Assembly (NCBI GenBank): GCA_022226935.1
Contig: CP092081.1
Location: forward strand, 273,049-337,048
Origin: Nitrospira sp.
Lineage (GTDB): Bacteria > Nitrospirota > Nitrospiria > Nitrospirales > Nitrospiraceae
DNA length: 64,000 bases
Reading direction: 5' to 3'
Part shown: piece by piece, positions 53,229 to 64,000 of the stretch
Position numbering within the stretch: position 1 is the first letter of the stretch
Layout of the letters: each line of letters starts with the position of its first letter
Translations under genes and position numbers: made by a program
Notes under the pieces: generated by a model
What the model saw: the letters and a program-made list of their open reading frames with translations, nothing else
Databases searched by the model: none
What the model was told of the DNA's origin: nothing

Positions 53229-54293
53229 TTAGGCAATGACGCCGGACTTGTCCGCAACCTGCTGCGTCCCAAAGGCGTCGGCGAGCTCTCCCGGTTGGAA
53301 AATGCCCCGTTCCGTGATGATGCCGGTGATCAACTCGGCCGGAGTCACGTCGAACGCCGGATTGTAGACGGTCACGCCGGCCGGAGCGACAGGATGGCTA
53401 CCGTGGATGGACGTTACTTCAAGTGGGCTCCGCTCTTCGATGGGAATATCGGCGCCCGTCTTGGTCGCCAGATCGATCGTGCTGTAGGGCGCGGCAACAT
53501 AAAACGGAATCCCATGCGCCCGAGCCAGCACGGCGACCGAGTAAGTGCCGATTTTGTTGGCCACATCGCCGTTGGCCGCGATCCGATCCGCGCCGACGAC
53601 GCAGACCTGAATCTTCCCCTGACGCATGAGGCTCCCGGCCATATTGTCGGTAATCAGCGTGAGCGGAATCTGGTCCTGCATCAGTTCCCAGGCGGTCAAC
53701 CGCGCGCCCTGCAGAACCGGTCTGGTTTCGTCGGCAATCACACGAATCTGCTTGCCCTGTTCCCACGCAGCCCGGATCACGCCAAGCGCGGTTCCGTATC
53801 CGGCCGTCGCTAACGCGCCGGCATTGCAGTGGGTCAAGATCGTCTGGCCGCTGTGGATCACGCTCGCACCATGCTGGCCCATGGCCTTGCAGAGCGCGAT
53901 GTCTTCGTCGAGGATGGCTTGCGACTCCCGGATCAACTCACGCTTGATCTCCGCGATCGGCTGGTTGTTGAGCGACGCCAGCCTGTGCTTCATGCGCGCG
54001 ATGGCCCAAAACAAATTCACCGCTGTCGGGCGCGAAGCTGCCAGGTGATCGCAGATCGCGTCGACCTGTTTTACGAACGCGGGATACTCGTCGACGGTGA
54101 CATTCTGCGCGCCGAGGGCGACGCCCATCGCCGCAGTCACACCGATCGCCGGAGCGCCGCGCACCTTCAACTCTCGAATGGCCTGTGCGACAGCACGATA
54201 GTCGCGGCAATCCAAAAACTCGACCTGCGACGGAAGGCGGCTTTGATCCAAAAGTCGAACCGCTCCATCTTTCCATTCGACCGTAGGCACCAT
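53229..54293 (-). CDS. mtnA: Methylthioribose-1-phosphate isomerase
   Basis: The 354-residue enzyme converts MTR-1-P to MTRu-1-P in methionine salvage. [14 protein letters not shown], the catalytic Cys in [12 protein letters not shown] and the Asp in [13 protein letters not shown] are all present, which separates MtnA from the eIF2B relatives. No other salvage genes are adjacent. Confidence 0.95.
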   Translation of the reverse strand: MVPTVEWKDGAVRLLDQSRLPSQVEFLDCRDYRAVAQAIRELKVRGAPAIGVTAAMGVALGAQNVTVDEYPAFVKQVDAICDHLAASRPTAVNLFWAIARMKHRLASLNNQPIAEIKRELIRESQAILDEDIALCKAMGQHGASVIHSGQTILTHCNAGALATAGYGTALGVIRAAWEQGKQIRVIADETRPVLQGARLTAWELMQDQIPLTLITDNMAGSLMRQGKIQVCVVGADRIAANGDVANKIGTYSVAVLARAHGIPFYVAAPYSTIDLATKTGADIPIEERSPLEVTSIHGSHPVAPAGVTVYNPAFDVTPAELITGIITERGIFQPGELADAFGTQQVADKSGVIA

Positions 54294-54421
54294 ACCAGTG
54301 GGCTCCGATTGTCAGTTGGAGAAGAATGTGACGCCGTCACGCAACGTTCGCCATCCGCCACATCATGCCGATCAGTCTGGCGAGGGTCAAGGGGAGAACA
54401 TCACGGTGAGGTCGGCCTGCG

Positions 54422-55489
54422 TCAGTGAAGCTCTTCTTGCAAAATGTGTGCAGCCTGCCGAACCGCTTCTTCCGTCAGCGAGGGATGAAGAGGCAGCGAA
54501 ATGGCTGACGAGTCTGCCTCATCACTGGCGGGAAAATCCGGCAAGTCGAGATAGCGATGCAGAGGACGAAAAACCGGTCTACGGCATTGCACACCGCGAT
54601 GAGCCAGCCGCGAGAGATAGTCCGTGAGTTCGTCGGCAGACTGTAACCCCTTCATCAGCCGCACCACGAAGCGGTAATAGACATGCGTCCGGCCGGCTGG
54701 CACTACGGGCGCGGTGAACACTTCCGCCGGCAATAGGTCACGATACAAGGCGGCTAAAGCCGACCGCTTGTCGAGAAACTCTCCCAATTGATTCAGTTGC
54801 GCGACGCCGATCGCCGCTTGCAGGTCCGTCAATTTGCAGTTGCCCGCGGACGTATTCAGGGAAGGCGCCTTATCATATTCCCGAAGCGCGCGGACCCGTT
54901 CGAGCAACACCTCATCGTTCGATAAGACCATGCCGCCTTCACCGGTACACAGCAACTTCGTGGCGTAGAAGGAACAGACCGTCAGCGTGCCGACAGTGCC
55001 GACTGCGCGTCCTTGTTCCATGGCGCCCAGCGTTTGCGCGCAATCTTCGATCAACGGCATGTCCAAGGCCTGCAGGCTGGTCAAATCAGCCGGCAATCCG
55101 AACATGTGCGGCACGATGACGGCTCGCGTCCGGCTCGTGCGGGCTTTCCGTACTTTCTGCGGATCGAGATTGTACGTGGTGGAGTTGATATCGACGAGTC
55201 TGGCTTGAGCGCCGACACGTTGCACCGCCAACCAGGGGGCCGAGCACACGTAACTGGGGAGAATGACGTTGTCGCCGTGCCCCACCCCGAGCGCGCGCAG
55301 GGCCAATTCCAAAGCGACCGTTCCGGAACTGACTGCCACAGCGCCCTGCAGCCCAATATAGGCTGCCATCCCCCGCTCGAATTGCGCGACCATCGGCCCG
55401 GCGGTGATCTGGCCCGATTGAAGCACCTCGATCACGGCTCGCAGTTCTTCCGGTCCTAGCGAAGGCTTGGAATGCGGGATGAACGTCAT
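54422..55489 (-). CDS. DegT/DnrJ/EryC1/StrS aminotransferase, solitary
   Basis: The 355-residue PLP enzyme has VAVSSGTVALELALRALGVG, LIEDCAQTLGAMEQ and the Schiff-base lysine in CSFYATKLLCTGEGGMV. It aminates a keto-sugar nucleotide. It stands outside the main polysaccharide locus, next to a GT4 gene (55661), so the pair may serve a separate glycan. The substrate is unknown. Confidence 0.88.
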   Translation of the reverse strand: MTFIPHSKPSLGPEELRAVIEVLQSGQITAGPMVAQFERGMAAYIGLQGAVAVSSGTVALELALRALGVGHGDNVILPSYVCSAPWLAVQRVGAQARLVDINSTTYNLDPQKVRKARTSRTRAVIVPHMFGLPADLTSLQALDMPLIEDCAQTLGAMEQGRAVGTVGTLTVCSFYATKLLCTGEGGMVLSNDEVLLERVRALREYDKAPSLNTSAGNCKLTDLQAAIGVAQLNQLGEFLDKRSALAALYRDLLPAEVFTAPVVPAGRTHVYYRFVVRLMKGLQSADELTDYLSRLAHRGVQCRRPVFRPLHRYLDLPDFPASDEADSSAISLPLHPSLTEEAVRQAAHILQEELH

Positions 55490-55660
55490 CGTGTCAGTGG
55501 TTGGCGTTGCTCAATCGTCATACGATCCACGACGGGCACTGGAGGAAAATTCTACGTGGAAGGCGGTCAGAACACAACAAATTCCTCAGGCAGGGTGTGA
55601 GCTGAGTGCAATCTGGGCACAATGACGCGGCGAGTGAAGATGCACAATAGCGATCGTCCT

Positions 55661-56845
55661 TCAACAAGCCACGGCCTTCGGTGCGAGAAGATTCTGATAG
55701 AGAGGCTCCAGCGGCCAAAGACAGCGGCTCCAATCGTACCAGACCTCCGCCATGTGACGTGCCGCCTGCGCGAAACGCTCTCGATCGGGCTGACTGGCGA
55801 GCAACGTGTGAATCGATTCAATCATATCGGCCGGCTGATCCGCGACGAGCAAATCACGCCCCGGTTGCACTTTCATCCCCTCCATCCCGAGCGACGTGGT
55901 GATAATCGGCAGACCAGCCGCCATCGCTTCCAACAATTTCGTGCGGGTGGCGGAGCCGGTGAGGTGTGGCGCGACATAGATCGTCGCCGCCCGCAGGTGG
56001 GCCTGCATATCGGGGACGGCTCCGGTAACCATGATTCCCTGCCCCGCCAGTCGAGCCACCCGCGGATCCGGGTTTCTCCCCACCAGCCGGAGTTCCGCCT
56101 TCGGGAACTCGCGACGAATCGCAGGAAACACTTCCGTGGCCAGAACCGTTGCGGCCTCCACATTCGGTTCGGCGCCCATGTCGCCCGTGAACAGCAACAG
56201 GGGCGACGTCATGGCATGATCGGCTTTCGGACGGATTGCCTGACAATCGACACCATTGGGAACGACCAAGACACGTTGCCCGGGGTGCGCCTTTTCGCAC
56301 CGCACCCGATCTTCCTCGGAGACCACCGTCACACAAGAGGTCACGGGCCAGCACCACCGGTCATACAACCCCAGCTTGAGGCGGCGCACGAATGGCGTCG
56401 GTCGACCGGTCGTTCCGTCGCCGCTCCTGAAAACCCGCAGCGGGCTTGGCAGCCCGTACGACCAAATGTCCAACACCACCGGGATCGTCGTTTGCGCCGG
56501 TAACGCTGCACTCATTCCCAGCTTTTCGACATGGACCGCACCATACATGCCACTTGCCAACCGCTCACGCACGGTCAAAGCCAAGGCCCGATCTTTCGCA
56601 TAAGGGCTGACCCGGCCGATTCGATCCAATAAGCCCGGTCCTTGAGGAGGCACAAACGTCGTCTCCCCACACATCCCCTGCAACAGGCGTTGTGCTTGCT
56701 CCCACCCATCACTCGCGGGGGCAATCAGGTCCACCTGAAACCGGCTCCCGAGGAACCGGAGCAGGTGCAACATCCGCAACGCACCTCCACCCTGTTGATC
56801 GGAGGGTGGTGCCGGGGCCAAAAACAACAGTCGATTCGCCATCAT
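55661..56845 (-). CDS. Family 4 glycosyltransferase (GT-B)
   Basis: The protein of about 394 residues has LFLAPAPPSDQQGGGALRML at the N-terminus, VPNGVDCQAIRPKADH, LLFTGDMGAEPNVEAATVLA and the GT4 donor motif TRTKLLEAMAAGLPIITT. The layout is close to StpA/TuaH-like glycosyltransferases that build sugar chains in PEP-CTERM bacteria. The ATG at 56845 has AAGG seven bases upstream and begins at the domain; the frame is open to 56911. Probably a partner of the DegT gene downstream. Confidence 0.88.
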   Translation of the reverse strand: MMANRLLFLAPAPPSDQQGGGALRMLHLLRFLGSRFQVDLIAPASDGWEQAQRLLQGMCGETTFVPPQGPGLLDRIGRVSPYAKDRALALTVRERLASGMYGAVHVEKLGMSAALPAQTTIPVVLDIWSYGLPSPLRVFRSGDGTTGRPTPFVRRLKLGLYDRWCWPVTSCVTVVSEEDRVRCEKAHPGQRVLVVPNGVDCQAIRPKADHAMTSPLLLFTGDMGAEPNVEAATVLATEVFPAIRREFPKAELRLVGRNPDPRVARLAGQGIMVTGAVPDMQAHLRAATIYVAPHLTGSATRTKLLEAMAAGLPIITTSLGMEGMKVQPGRDLLVADQPADMIESIHTLLASQPDRERFAQAARHMAEVWYDWSRCLWPLEPLYQNLLAPKAVAC

Positions 56846-57165
56846 CGCATAGCCTTTTTCCCGCCCATCGTCGCGCGAGGCTCGGTCTTGCGTTCTCCTT
56901 CGAAGGGTCATCTATGATTGGCAATTGCACACAGAAATCTGCCGAATCAGATGTTGAATATGTGTGCATGTGCTATGCCTTGATGAAATTCCCACCTCAC
57001 TGCGCAATATTGCCGACTTATGCCGGCATCCCTCGCACCTATCGGCAAATTTGACGGCCGCACTGGCGAAAAAAAGGGATACTCGGCAAATTCGGCATCG
57101 GTCAAGTGGGGATTTCTGCCCGGCGATGACGATACGAGGTCACGAGGCCTAGACAGAGACCGTGG
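56846..57165. other. Intergenic region between comEC and the GT4 gene
   Basis: These 320 bases follow the comEC stop and precede the GT4 gene on the minus strand. TCGGCAAATT occurs twice in direct orientation (57042, 57083), with related inverted TGCCGA copies near 56940 and 57011. No gene is supported. Confidence 0.4.
57042..57092. repeat. Direct repeat TCGGCAAATT
   Basis: The ten-base word occurs exactly at 57042-57051 and 57083-57092, 41 bases apart (about four helical turns). The inverted core TGCCGA appears nearby at about 56940 and 57011. It could be a regulator-binding array for the GT4 gene, or chance. Confidence 0.4.
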
Positions 57166-59697
57166 CTAATTCCAATTCCACCGACGCCACAGCCGATGAA
57201 AATTGTCCTGCTCGATCGACCATTGAGGCATGGCGATCAAGACGGGTTGAAGCTGCCATTCGCTGGTGCCATGCATGGTCAGAGACTGTTGAGCCAGGTC
57301 AAGATCGGCCCAGACCGCGCCGTCCTGATCCGTTCTCCATAGCTGCGTCTCAAGGGACTGGTAGGCAGCGATGACCTCACCGGCGGGATGCCCATAGGGG
57401 TTGCGGCGTCCGGCAGAAACCACGGCTCTCTCCGGCTGAACGCTGTTCAGCCATCCACGATCCAGTGAACTCAGCGCTCCGTGATGTGGAACTTTGAGCA
57501 AATCGATATGGTGAAGATGGCCGGATTGTGCCAGACGCGCCAAGCCTTCCCGCTCGATATCTCCTGTGAACAACATCCGTCGGCCGCCACAGGTGAGCTC
57601 CGTCACGACGGACAAATTATTCAACGATGGCTGTTTCCCCGCAGACGAGGCGTCACGGCCCGGCGGCGGATTCAGCACAGCTATGGCGCAGTCCCCATCT
57701 TCCACCATCCGTCGCCCCTGCTCTGCAACGTTGGCCTGGAGATGCCGTCGGGCCAACGCCCGCTCGATCTTGCGCCAGAATTCCTCACTCCGCGTGACGC
57801 CGTTGGTCCAGAAGTTCTTGACCTGGAAATGCACCAAAATCCACGCCAGTCCGCCGGCATGATCCAGTTGAGGATGCGTTGCGATCACATGGTCGATAGT
57901 GCGAATACCGCGATTCCAAAGGAAGGGCGCGACGACGCTACGTCCCATGTCAAAACGCTCATATGTGGCGCCGCCATCGATGAGCACCACCTCTCTCTTA
58001 GGCAATTCAATCACGGCACTATCTCCCTGCCCCACGTCGAGAAATGTCACCCGCACCTGTCCCTCCCGACTGAATGGCCGCGGAGACCACAACCACCAGA
58101 CGATGAGACAGGCCATCCCCAATGCCATCGCGCGTTTGACCAACGGGGATGCATGAGCCGGCCGATCAGTCAGCATCGCCCAGCCTAGCAGGTAGAACAG
58201 CAGCATCGTCGGAACGGTCGGCGCAGCCACATACCATTCCGCTCCGGGCAGACCTGCCAGCCACTGCGTCGAAGCAATGACTCCCTGCCCGAGTAGTTCA
58301 ATGACTCCCGCACCGGGAAGCGTGCTGCTGTGCGAGACGATGACCCAGGCGGCAGACAGCACACTGATCGGCAATAGAATCAATCCAACGAACGGTATCA
58401 TGAGCAAATTGGCGAAAAGCCCCATCCAGGACACTTGGTTGAAGTAGCAGGCCACCAATGGCACGGTGGCCAACGTTACCCAGGCCGTCAACCGCACGGA
58501 CTCCTGTACCCAATAGAAGGCTCGTCCGGCGAGGCCTTTCGTTGGCGAGGGCAATTCGTCGATGGCTCGATTCCGTTGCAGTGCCAGCGCGAGCACCCAC
58601 ACGGACACATAGGAGAGTTGAAAAGAAATATCGTACAGGGCGGCAGGATGCACCAGCAGCGTCAAGCCGGCCGCTGCCGCCAAGGCGTGAAGAAGATATT
58701 GCGAGGTGCCAAGCCATATGGTCCAGAGACCGATGATAATCATGATGGCCGAACGAATCGTCGCCGTCTCCGCACCCGCCAACAAAGTGTATCCCAACAC
58801 CGGGACGAGGGTGAGTACGGCTGCCAGCCTGCTCGGGATCAACCATCGCGAAAGTCCCAGGAGAACCATGGAAGGAAGGAGGAGGCAGGTTTTCCTGACC
58901 AGCGCGAAGGACAGCAGCGCAATGAGTCCGAGATGGGATCCGGAGATGGAAAGGATATGCACCGTCCCGGTCGTCATGAACCACTCGCGCACCTCCGGCG
59001 CAAGAAAGCCCTGCTCCCCGATGGTCAAGCTGAGGAACAGACCACGAGCAGGCTGTGGCAACGTGTCGGCTGCATTCCGCACCTGGCTGCGCCATGCATC
59101 GATATGGGACGAGATCGGATACGACAGCAGCCCCTCATCTGCACCCAGCACCTCAATGGCGCCGGCGCCCGACACTGATCCCACGGCATCCACACCCTGC
59201 GCATCCAGATACGCGGCGTAGTCAAATCCTCTCGGATTCAGGGTTCCCGAGGGCGCGTGCACACGGGTTCGCAGACGAATGCGCAGGCCGCGTCGAAGAT
59301 CGTGATCCGGTTCGCGCCAAGTCAGACGAAGGATGAACGGCGTGGCAAGGTCTGGATCATCGCTGGCAGTCACCTGCACGAGCGCGGTCAACCGGCCGGG
59401 GGCATGACGAACCGATTCGACAATCGTTCCGACAAGAGTCGATGGAAGAGCGGCAGGACGGTCCGGCACCGGAGCATGCGACGTCGACCAAGCGTACAGA
59501 CTCCAATACAGACAGCCGCCGAACAGACAGGCCAGCAGCAGGCTGCTGTGCCGCGCGGTGAGCCGTCCTCGCCGCTCTGCAAAGACTGCAGCCATGGTCG
59601 ATGCGATGAGGAACATCGCAATGCTGAGAGGGAAATATTGGAGGTACGAGCCGAGGACGATTCCGAGGATGAAGATGATCGTCAGGAACGGCAGCAT
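57166..59697 (-). CDS. comEC: ComEC/Rec2 DNA-uptake channel
   Basis: The 843-residue protein has the ComEC layout. First come N-terminal helices and a DUF4131/OB-like part (VTASDDPDLATPFILRLTWR). The Competence membrane domain follows (LSISGSHLGLIALLSFALVR, YDISFQLSYVSVWVLALALQ), then a C-terminal metallo-beta-lactamase-like domain (VTFLDVGQGDSAVIELPKRE, HVIATHPQLDHAGGL, LLKVPHHGALSS). It carries single-stranded DNA across the inner membrane during natural transformation. The TH-x-x-x-DH-type motif (THPQLDH) is present. Confidence 0.94.
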   Translation of the reverse strand: MLPFLTIIFILGIVLGSYLQYFPLSIAMFLIASTMAAVFAERRGRLTARHSSLLLACLFGGCLYWSLYAWSTSHAPVPDRPAALPSTLVGTIVESVRHAPGRLTALVQVTASDDPDLATPFILRLTWREPDHDLRRGLRIRLRTRVHAPSGTLNPRGFDYAAYLDAQGVDAVGSVSGAGAIEVLGADEGLLSYPISSHIDAWRSQVRNAADTLPQPARGLFLSLTIGEQGFLAPEVREWFMTTGTVHILSISGSHLGLIALLSFALVRKTCLLLPSMVLLGLSRWLIPSRLAAVLTLVPVLGYTLLAGAETATIRSAIMIIIGLWTIWLGTSQYLLHALAAAAGLTLLVHPAALYDISFQLSYVSVWVLALALQRNRAIDELPSPTKGLAGRAFYWVQESVRLTAWVTLATVPLVACYFNQVSWMGLFANLLMIPFVGLILLPISVLSAAWVIVSHSSTLPGAGVIELLGQGVIASTQWLAGLPGAEWYVAAPTVPTMLLFYLLGWAMLTDRPAHASPLVKRAMALGMACLIVWWLWSPRPFSREGQVRVTFLDVGQGDSAVIELPKREVVLIDGGATYERFDMGRSVVAPFLWNRGIRTIDHVIATHPQLDHAGGLAWILVHFQVKNFWTNGVTRSEEFWRKIERALARRHLQANVAEQGRRMVEDGDCAIAVLNPPPGRDASSAGKQPSLNNLSVVTELTCGGRRMLFTGDIEREGLARLAQSGHLHHIDLLKVPHHGALSSLDRGWLNSVQPERAVVSAGRRNPYGHPAGEVIAAYQSLETQLWRTDQDGAVWADLDLAQQSLTMHGTSEWQLQPVLIAMPQWSIEQDNFHRLWRRWNWN

Positions 59698-59723
59698 CCG
59701 ACACCTCGGGCAAGGAGCCGGTA

Positions 59724-61073
59724 CTACCCGATACGAGCGCGAACGATATCGGCAAGGTAATCGGCGACCTCACGAATGGTCGCATCCCGTTCCCCTTCGA
59801 CCATGATCCGCAACAGCGCTTCGGTGCCGGAGTACCGCACCAACACACGGCCACTCCCATTCAAAGTGGCTTCCGCCGTCTTAATCGCCTGTTGAATATC
59901 TGGAATCTGGTTTAAGTCCGGCTTATGTTTCACTTTGACATTCAACAAAATCTGCGGGACGGCGGTCATGGCCTTCGCGAGTTCAGACAACGGTTTGCCC
60001 GTGCGTTTCATCAAGGAGAGGATCTGCAAGGCCGAAATCAAGCCGTCGCCGGTAGTGTTATGATCTAGGAAAATAAAGTGACCGGATTGCTCGCCGCCGA
60101 AGTTATACCCGTCCGCCAGCATTCGCTCCATCAGATACCGGTCACCCACCGGCGTTCGCATCAATTGAATACCGGCCTTTTTCATGGCCAGTTCCAATCC
60201 GAAATTGCTCATCACAGTTCCGACGACTGTCCGTGAGGCAAGCTGGCCCTGGTCGTGTAAGTCGAGTCCCAACGCGGCCATGACATGGTCCCCGTCCACG
60301 ATCTGGCTCTGCTCACAGACGAAGATCGCGCGATCCGCGTCGCCGTCGAGCGCAATGCCGATGTGCGCGCCATGCCGACGCACGGCCTCCTGCAGTCGCT
60401 CCGGATGCACGGCACCGCAGTGATCATTGATGTTCATACCATCGGGAGCATTGGCGATGACTTCAATGTCGGCCCCCAACTCCCGTAGCACCGCAGGGGC
60501 CACTTTGTAAGCCGCGCCGTTGGCGCAATCCACCACTAATTTAATCCCTTGAAAATCGAGGTCCCGGGGGAGCGACCGTTTGACAAATTCGATATAGCGA
60601 CCTTCCGCATCACCGATGCGATAGGCCTTTCCGATCGCATCCGCAGTCGGCCGCAGATGTTTGATCTCATCGGAAATGATCAACTGTTCAATGCGCGCCT
60701 CGACGTCATCGGGAAGTTTGAACCCTTCATTGGAGAAAAATTTAATCCCGTTGTCTTGATACGGATTATGCGAGGCAGAAATCACCACGCCCGCATCCGC
60801 GCGTAAACTTCGCGTGAGAAACGCAATGGCAGGGGTCGGCAAGGGTCCCACGAGCAGCACGTCGACGCCCATCGAACAGATGCCCGAGGTCAAGGCCGAT
60901 TCCAGCATATACCCGGACAAACGCGTGTCTTTTCCGATGACGACCTGATGCCGACCCGCCCGGCGCATGAAAATATGAGCGGCCGCACGGCCGAGTTGCA
61001 TGGCGATTTCGCTGGTCATGGGTTCAAGATTCGCGACCCCGCGAACGCCGTCTGTGCCGAACAATTTACGCAT
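59724..61073 (-). CDS. glmM: Phosphoglucosamine mutase
   Basis: The 449-residue enzyme interconverts GlcN-6-P and GlcN-1-P for UDP-GlcNAc synthesis. The phospho-serine is Ser101 in [18 protein letters not shown], the metal loop is DGDADR in [13 protein letters not shown], and the phosphate-binding end is [16 protein letters not shown]. The start overlaps folP by eight bases. It supplies precursor for peptidoglycan and for the amino sugars of the polysaccharide locus. Confidence 0.97.
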   Translation of the reverse strand: MRKLFGTDGVRGVANLEPMTSEIAMQLGRAAAHIFMRRAGRHQVVIGKDTRLSGYMLESALTSGICSMGVDVLLVGPLPTPAIAFLTRSLRADAGVVISASHNPYQDNGIKFFSNEGFKLPDDVEARIEQLIISDEIKHLRPTADAIGKAYRIGDAEGRYIEFVKRSLPRDLDFQGIKLVVDCANGAAYKVAPAVLRELGADIEVIANAPDGMNINDHCGAVHPERLQEAVRRHGAHIGIALDGDADRAIFVCEQSQIVDGDHVMAALGLDLHDQGQLASRTVVGTVMSNFGLELAMKKAGIQLMRTPVGDRYLMERMLADGYNFGGEQSGHFIFLDHNTTGDGLISALQILSLMKRTGKPLSELAKAMTAVPQILLNVKVKHKPDLNQIPDIQQAIKTAEATLNGSGRVLVRYSGTEALLRIMVEGERDATIREVADYLADIVRARIG

Positions 61074-61962
61074 TGGATACCTCTACAGAAGAACGCGCGT
61101 GACGGGAAATGGCTGACACGACCGTGGCCGTCTCTTTCATCGCTCGCACGTCATGCACACGAATAATGTGGGCGCCTTTCAACACGGCCACCGCAACGGC
61201 CCCGGCATTCCCATATTCCCGTTCATGGACCGGTTGCCGGATGAGATTCCCGATAAACTGTTTCCGGGATACTCCGGCGAGCACCGGGTACCCTAATTTC
61301 GCGAACGCCTCGAACTCCGCGAGCATGTGAAGGTTATGCTCTTGGAGCTTACCAAAACCGAAGCCCGGGTCAAGGATGATTTGAGTTGGCCGGATACCGC
61401 GGGTGATCGCCTCCTGAGCTCGTTGCTGGAGGAATGCCGTGACCTCTTCCACCACATTTCCATACCGTGGCGACTGTTGCATGGTTTGCGGCGTCCCCTG
61501 CATGTGCATCAACACCACGGCGACGCCGGTCTCAGCCACCAACGCGGCCATCAACGGGTCGCTCTGCAATGCGCTGATATCGTTCACGATCACGGCGCCG
61601 GCTTGGATGGCCGAACGGGCCACGGCCGCTTTCGTGGTATCGACAGAAATAGGTAGGGACACGGCCTCTCGCACGGCTTCCACGACAGGGATCAATCGGC
61701 GCAACTCCTCGCTTTCGTCGATGGGTTGTGCCCCAGGCCGAGAGGATTCAGCGCCGATGTCGATGATATCGGCCCCTTGAGCCTGCATCTGTCTGGCATG
61801 ATCCACCGCCCGTTCAACCGTGACATACGATCCCCCATCCGAAAACGAGTCTGGCGTGACATTGAGGACACCCATGACGAGCGGATTCGAGTGGATAACG
61901 ATCCGGTAGGGTCCCGCCGTAATGACCGCAGGGCGGAATGACGATGGATGCTCTAGGGTCAA
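61066..61962 (-). CDS. folP: Dihydropteroate synthase
   Basis: The 298-residue TIM-barrel enzyme joins p-aminobenzoate to the pterin in folate synthesis. Signature segments are [48 protein letters not shown] and the final [13 protein letters not shown]. It lies between ftsH and glmM, an arrangement common in many bacteria. Confidence 0.97.
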   Translation of the reverse strand: MTLEHPSSFRPAVITAGPYRIVIHSNPLVMGVLNVTPDSFSDGGSYVTVERAVDHARQMQAQGADIIDIGAESSRPGAQPIDESEELRRLIPVVEAVREAVSLPISVDTTKAAVARSAIQAGAVIVNDISALQSDPLMAALVAETGVAVVLMHMQGTPQTMQQSPRYGNVVEEVTAFLQQRAQEAITRGIRPTQIILDPGFGFGKLQEHNLHMLAEFEAFAKLGYPVLAGVSRKQFIGNLIRQPVHEREYGNAGAVAVAVLKGAHIIRVHDVRAMKETATVVSAISRHARSSVEVSNA

Positions 61963-62151
61963 GGCAAGTCCTTAGGCGCAATCAGGAACGGCATACGATG
62001 GAATGATGTGAGCCGACGAGAGAAAGGATCGGGAGCGCAACACCCGACGAGGATAGCAGGCTTCCCCAACCCCTGGCCTGGAACTCACAAGAGGAACATG
62101 CTTCACAGGAGCACCTACCCGGGCGCTCCTGCAAAGCAGGGAGTATACGAT

Positions 62152-63966
62152 TTAGGCAGGAACCGTCTGTGATGAGGATCCCTGAATAAGGATCTGATCG
62201 ATCTCCAATGCGTCCAACACTTCTTTTTCGAGCAACGCTTCGGCCAGCGCTTTCAGGCTGGTCATATTATCGGTCAGGATTTGCTTCGCGCGTTCATAGT
62301 TTTCCGTGACGAGGCGCCGGACTTCATGGTCGATCTCTAGAGCAACCTGCTCGCTGAAATCACGCTTTGACCCAAGCTCTCGGCCGAGGAAAATTTCCTC
62401 TTCTTTCCGGCCAAAGGTCAGCGGACCCAGCTTTTCACTCATGCCCCATTCGCAGACCATCTTTCTGGCGAGGTCCGTCGCGCGCTCCAGATCATTACCC
62501 GCTCCGGTCGTCACATCATGCAACACCAACTCCTCTGCAACACGCCCGCCCATGAGAATAGCGAGATTGTTGTAGAGAAAATCCTTCGAATAATTGTGGC
62601 GATCGTCGGTCGGAAGCTGCATGGTCACGCCGAGCGCTCGGCCGCGAGGAATAATCGTGACCTTATGCACCGGATCTGTTCCGGGCAACAGCTTCGCCAT
62701 GAGCGCATGGCCGGCTTCATGGTAGGCTGTCGTGCGTTTTTCTTCGTCGGTGAGCACCATGCTCTTCCGCTCCGCGCCCATCAACACTTTATCCTTCGCC
62801 ATTTCGAAGTCGATCAGCTCGACCTCTTTTTTGTTCAGACGAGCCGCCCACAGCGCCGCTTCGTTGACCAGATTTTCGAGATCGGCCCCGGAGAATCCCG
62901 GCGTACCTCGAGCAATCTTCTCCAGCTCAACATCCGTCGCGAGAGGCACTTTCTTGGTATGGACCTTCAAAATTTCCGATCGGCCCCGCAAATCCGGTCT
63001 ATTCACGACCACTTGGCGGTCGAAACGACCGGGGCGTAACAAGGCCGGATCCAGCACGTCGGGACGGTTCGTGGCGGCAATCAGAATGACACCTTCCGTC
63101 GTATCAAACCCATCCATTTCAACCAGCAATTGGTTCAAGGTTTGCTCACGTTCATCGTGACCTCCGCCAAGGCCTGCGCCACGCAAACGGCCGACCGCAT
63201 CGATTTCATCGATGAAGATGATGCAGGGGGCGTGTTTCTTGCCCTGCTCGAACAGGTCCCGTACCCGAGACGCTCCGACCCCGACGAACATTTCAACGAA
63301 ATCTGAACCGCTGATGCTGAAGAACGGCACTCCCGCCTCACCGGCAATCGCCTTGGCAAGGAGAGTCTTTCCAGTTCCAGGAGGGCCCACGATGAGGACA
63401 CCCTTCGGAATGCGCCCGCCGAGTTTCTGGAACTTTCTCGGATCTTTGAGGAACTCAATAATCTCCAGGACTTCTTCCTTGGCTTCTTCAATGCCGGCCA
63501 CATCCGAAAACGTCACCTTCTTGCGCTCTTCGGTCAGCATGCGAGCGCGGCTTTTCCCGAAGGACAAGGCCTTGTTGCCGCCAATCTGCATCTGGCGCAT
63601 GAGAAAGAACCAGAGTCCGAGGAACAGAATGAAAGGGCCCCACGTCACCAAGAAGGTGATGTACCACGGGCTTTCGTCGGGTGGCCGCGCTTCAATCTGC
63701 ACGTCTTTTTCGCGCAAATGCTTCACCAATTCCGGATATTCGGCGGTATACGTCCGAATTCGGCTTTGGTCTTTGAGAATGGCGCTGATGTGATTGGCCT
63801 TGATCGTGACCTTCATGACTTCGCCCTTATCGAGTTTGGCCATGAAATCGCTGAATATGACTTCATCTTCCGGCGCATGGGTCGGCACGCTAAACAAATT
63901 GAACAACAAAATCATGAACAGGCCGACCACGACCCAGAACAATAAATTCTTTACGCGTGAATTCAT
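62152..63966 (-). CDS. ftsH: ATP-dependent zinc metalloprotease FtsH
   Basis: The 604-residue membrane protease degrades unassembled and regulatory membrane proteins. Two helices flank a periplasmic domain (about 8-28 and 107-127). The AAA module has [20 protein letters not shown] and the second-region-of-homology [20 protein letters not shown], and the zinc site is HEAGH. AAGGAGAGG lies just before the ATG, still inside the window, so the gene is complete. Confidence 0.98.
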   Translation of the reverse strand: MNSRVKNLLFWVVVGLFMILLFNLFSVPTHAPEDEVIFSDFMAKLDKGEVMKVTIKANHISAILKDQSRIRTYTAEYPELVKHLREKDVQIEARPPDESPWYITFLVTWGPFILFLGLWFFLMRQMQIGGNKALSFGKSRARMLTEERKKVTFSDVAGIEEAKEEVLEIIEFLKDPRKFQKLGGRIPKGVLIVGPPGTGKTLLAKAIAGEAGVPFFSISGSDFVEMFVGVGASRVRDLFEQGKKHAPCIIFIDEIDAVGRLRGAGLGGGHDEREQTLNQLLVEMDGFDTTEGVILIAATNRPDVLDPALLRPGRFDRQVVVNRPDLRGRSEILKVHTKKVPLATDVELEKIARGTPGFSGADLENLVNEAALWAARLNKKEVELIDFEMAKDKVLMGAERKSMVLTDEEKRTTAYHEAGHALMAKLLPGTDPVHKVTIIPRGRALGVTMQLPTDDRHNYSKDFLYNNLAILMGGRVAEELVLHDVTTGAGNDLERATDLARKMVCEWGMSEKLGPLTFGRKEEEIFLGRELGSKRDFSEQVALEIDHEVRRLVTENYERAKQILTDNMTSLKALAEALLEKEVLDALEIDQILIQGSSSQTVPA

Positions 63967-64000
63967 CCACCTCTCCTTTGAGGATATTAGGCAGACCGAA

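Noticed and set aside
1..64000. Search for CRISPR arrays, prophage, toxin-antitoxin or restriction systems
   Set aside because: No spaced repeats, phage structural genes, or recognisable defence proteins were seen in either strand.

Overview
The window looks like chromosomal DNA of a Nitrospirota bacterium, most likely a Nitrospira-type nitrite oxidiser. This is an inference from overall protein character, the exosortase/PEP-CTERM locus and the housekeeping gene set; there is no 16S gene here to prove it. Almost every gene lies on the minus strand. The plus strand carries only rpmB, a small lipoprotein gene, a decayed IS3 element plus IS3 scraps, a beta-helix protein and a LuxR-type regulator.

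Region 1 (1-6.2 kb) is a vitamin B12 uptake locus. Reading on the minus strand it runs: cobalamin riboswitch with a terminator, btuF, btuC, btuD, a second cobalamin riboswitch with a likely translational hairpin, btuB, then the start of a CobB/CbiA-type amidotransferase. The three btuFCD genes are chained by ATGA stop/start overlaps. A SemiSWEET-like gene follows.

Region 2 (6.3-10.1 kb) holds rpmB (zinc-type bL28), a SmpA/OmlA-like lipoprotein, and a scarred stretch. There, a broken IS3 element sits between a truncated fibronectin-III pseudogene and its intact paralogue (BACON domain, proline linker, FnIII).

Region 3 (10.1-46 kb) is a large exopolysaccharide locus of the exosortase/PEP-CTERM type. 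It has a NusG-like antiterminator, an orphan IS3-OrfA-like HTH protein, two tandem Wza-like export proteins and a Wzc-like kinase. It has genes for two amino-sugar branches (WbpB/WbpE/WbpD type, and a DegT/NeuD pair), a Wzx flippase, at least seven glycosyltransferases, an FkbM methyltransferase, AsnB, two deacetylase-like proteins and a Wzy-like ligase/polymerase. At the far end are the initiating phosphoglycosyltransferase, the exosortase, a FemAB-like protein and one intact PEP-CTERM cargo. The glycosyltransferase core (about 17-34 kb) looks AT-richer than its flanks and contains pseudogene scraps (IS3 ORFB tail, decayed PEP-CTERM gene), as expected for a block that has been exchanged. A divergent LuxR-type regulator lacking the usual acidic pocket sits at the promoter-side edge.

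Region 4 (47-64 kb) is compact housekeeping DNA: tRNA-Gly(CCC), tyrS, a ComEA-like protein, lpdA, gcvH, a TPR/PgaB-like lipoprotein, ndk, mtnA, a solitary DegT aminotransferase, a glycosyltransferase, comEC, glmM, folP and ftsH.

I found no CRISPR array, no prophage and no clear toxin or defence system. The most interesting unexplained items are these: a small protein homologous to the GGDEF-like N-terminus of the phosphoglycosyltransferase; the orphan transposase-like HTH gene beside the NusG homologue; a Wzc whose Walker B aspartate reads as Asn; the PgaB-like lipoprotein apparently without the catalytic acids; and the two B12 riboswitches with different output mechanisms and short-repeat insertions.
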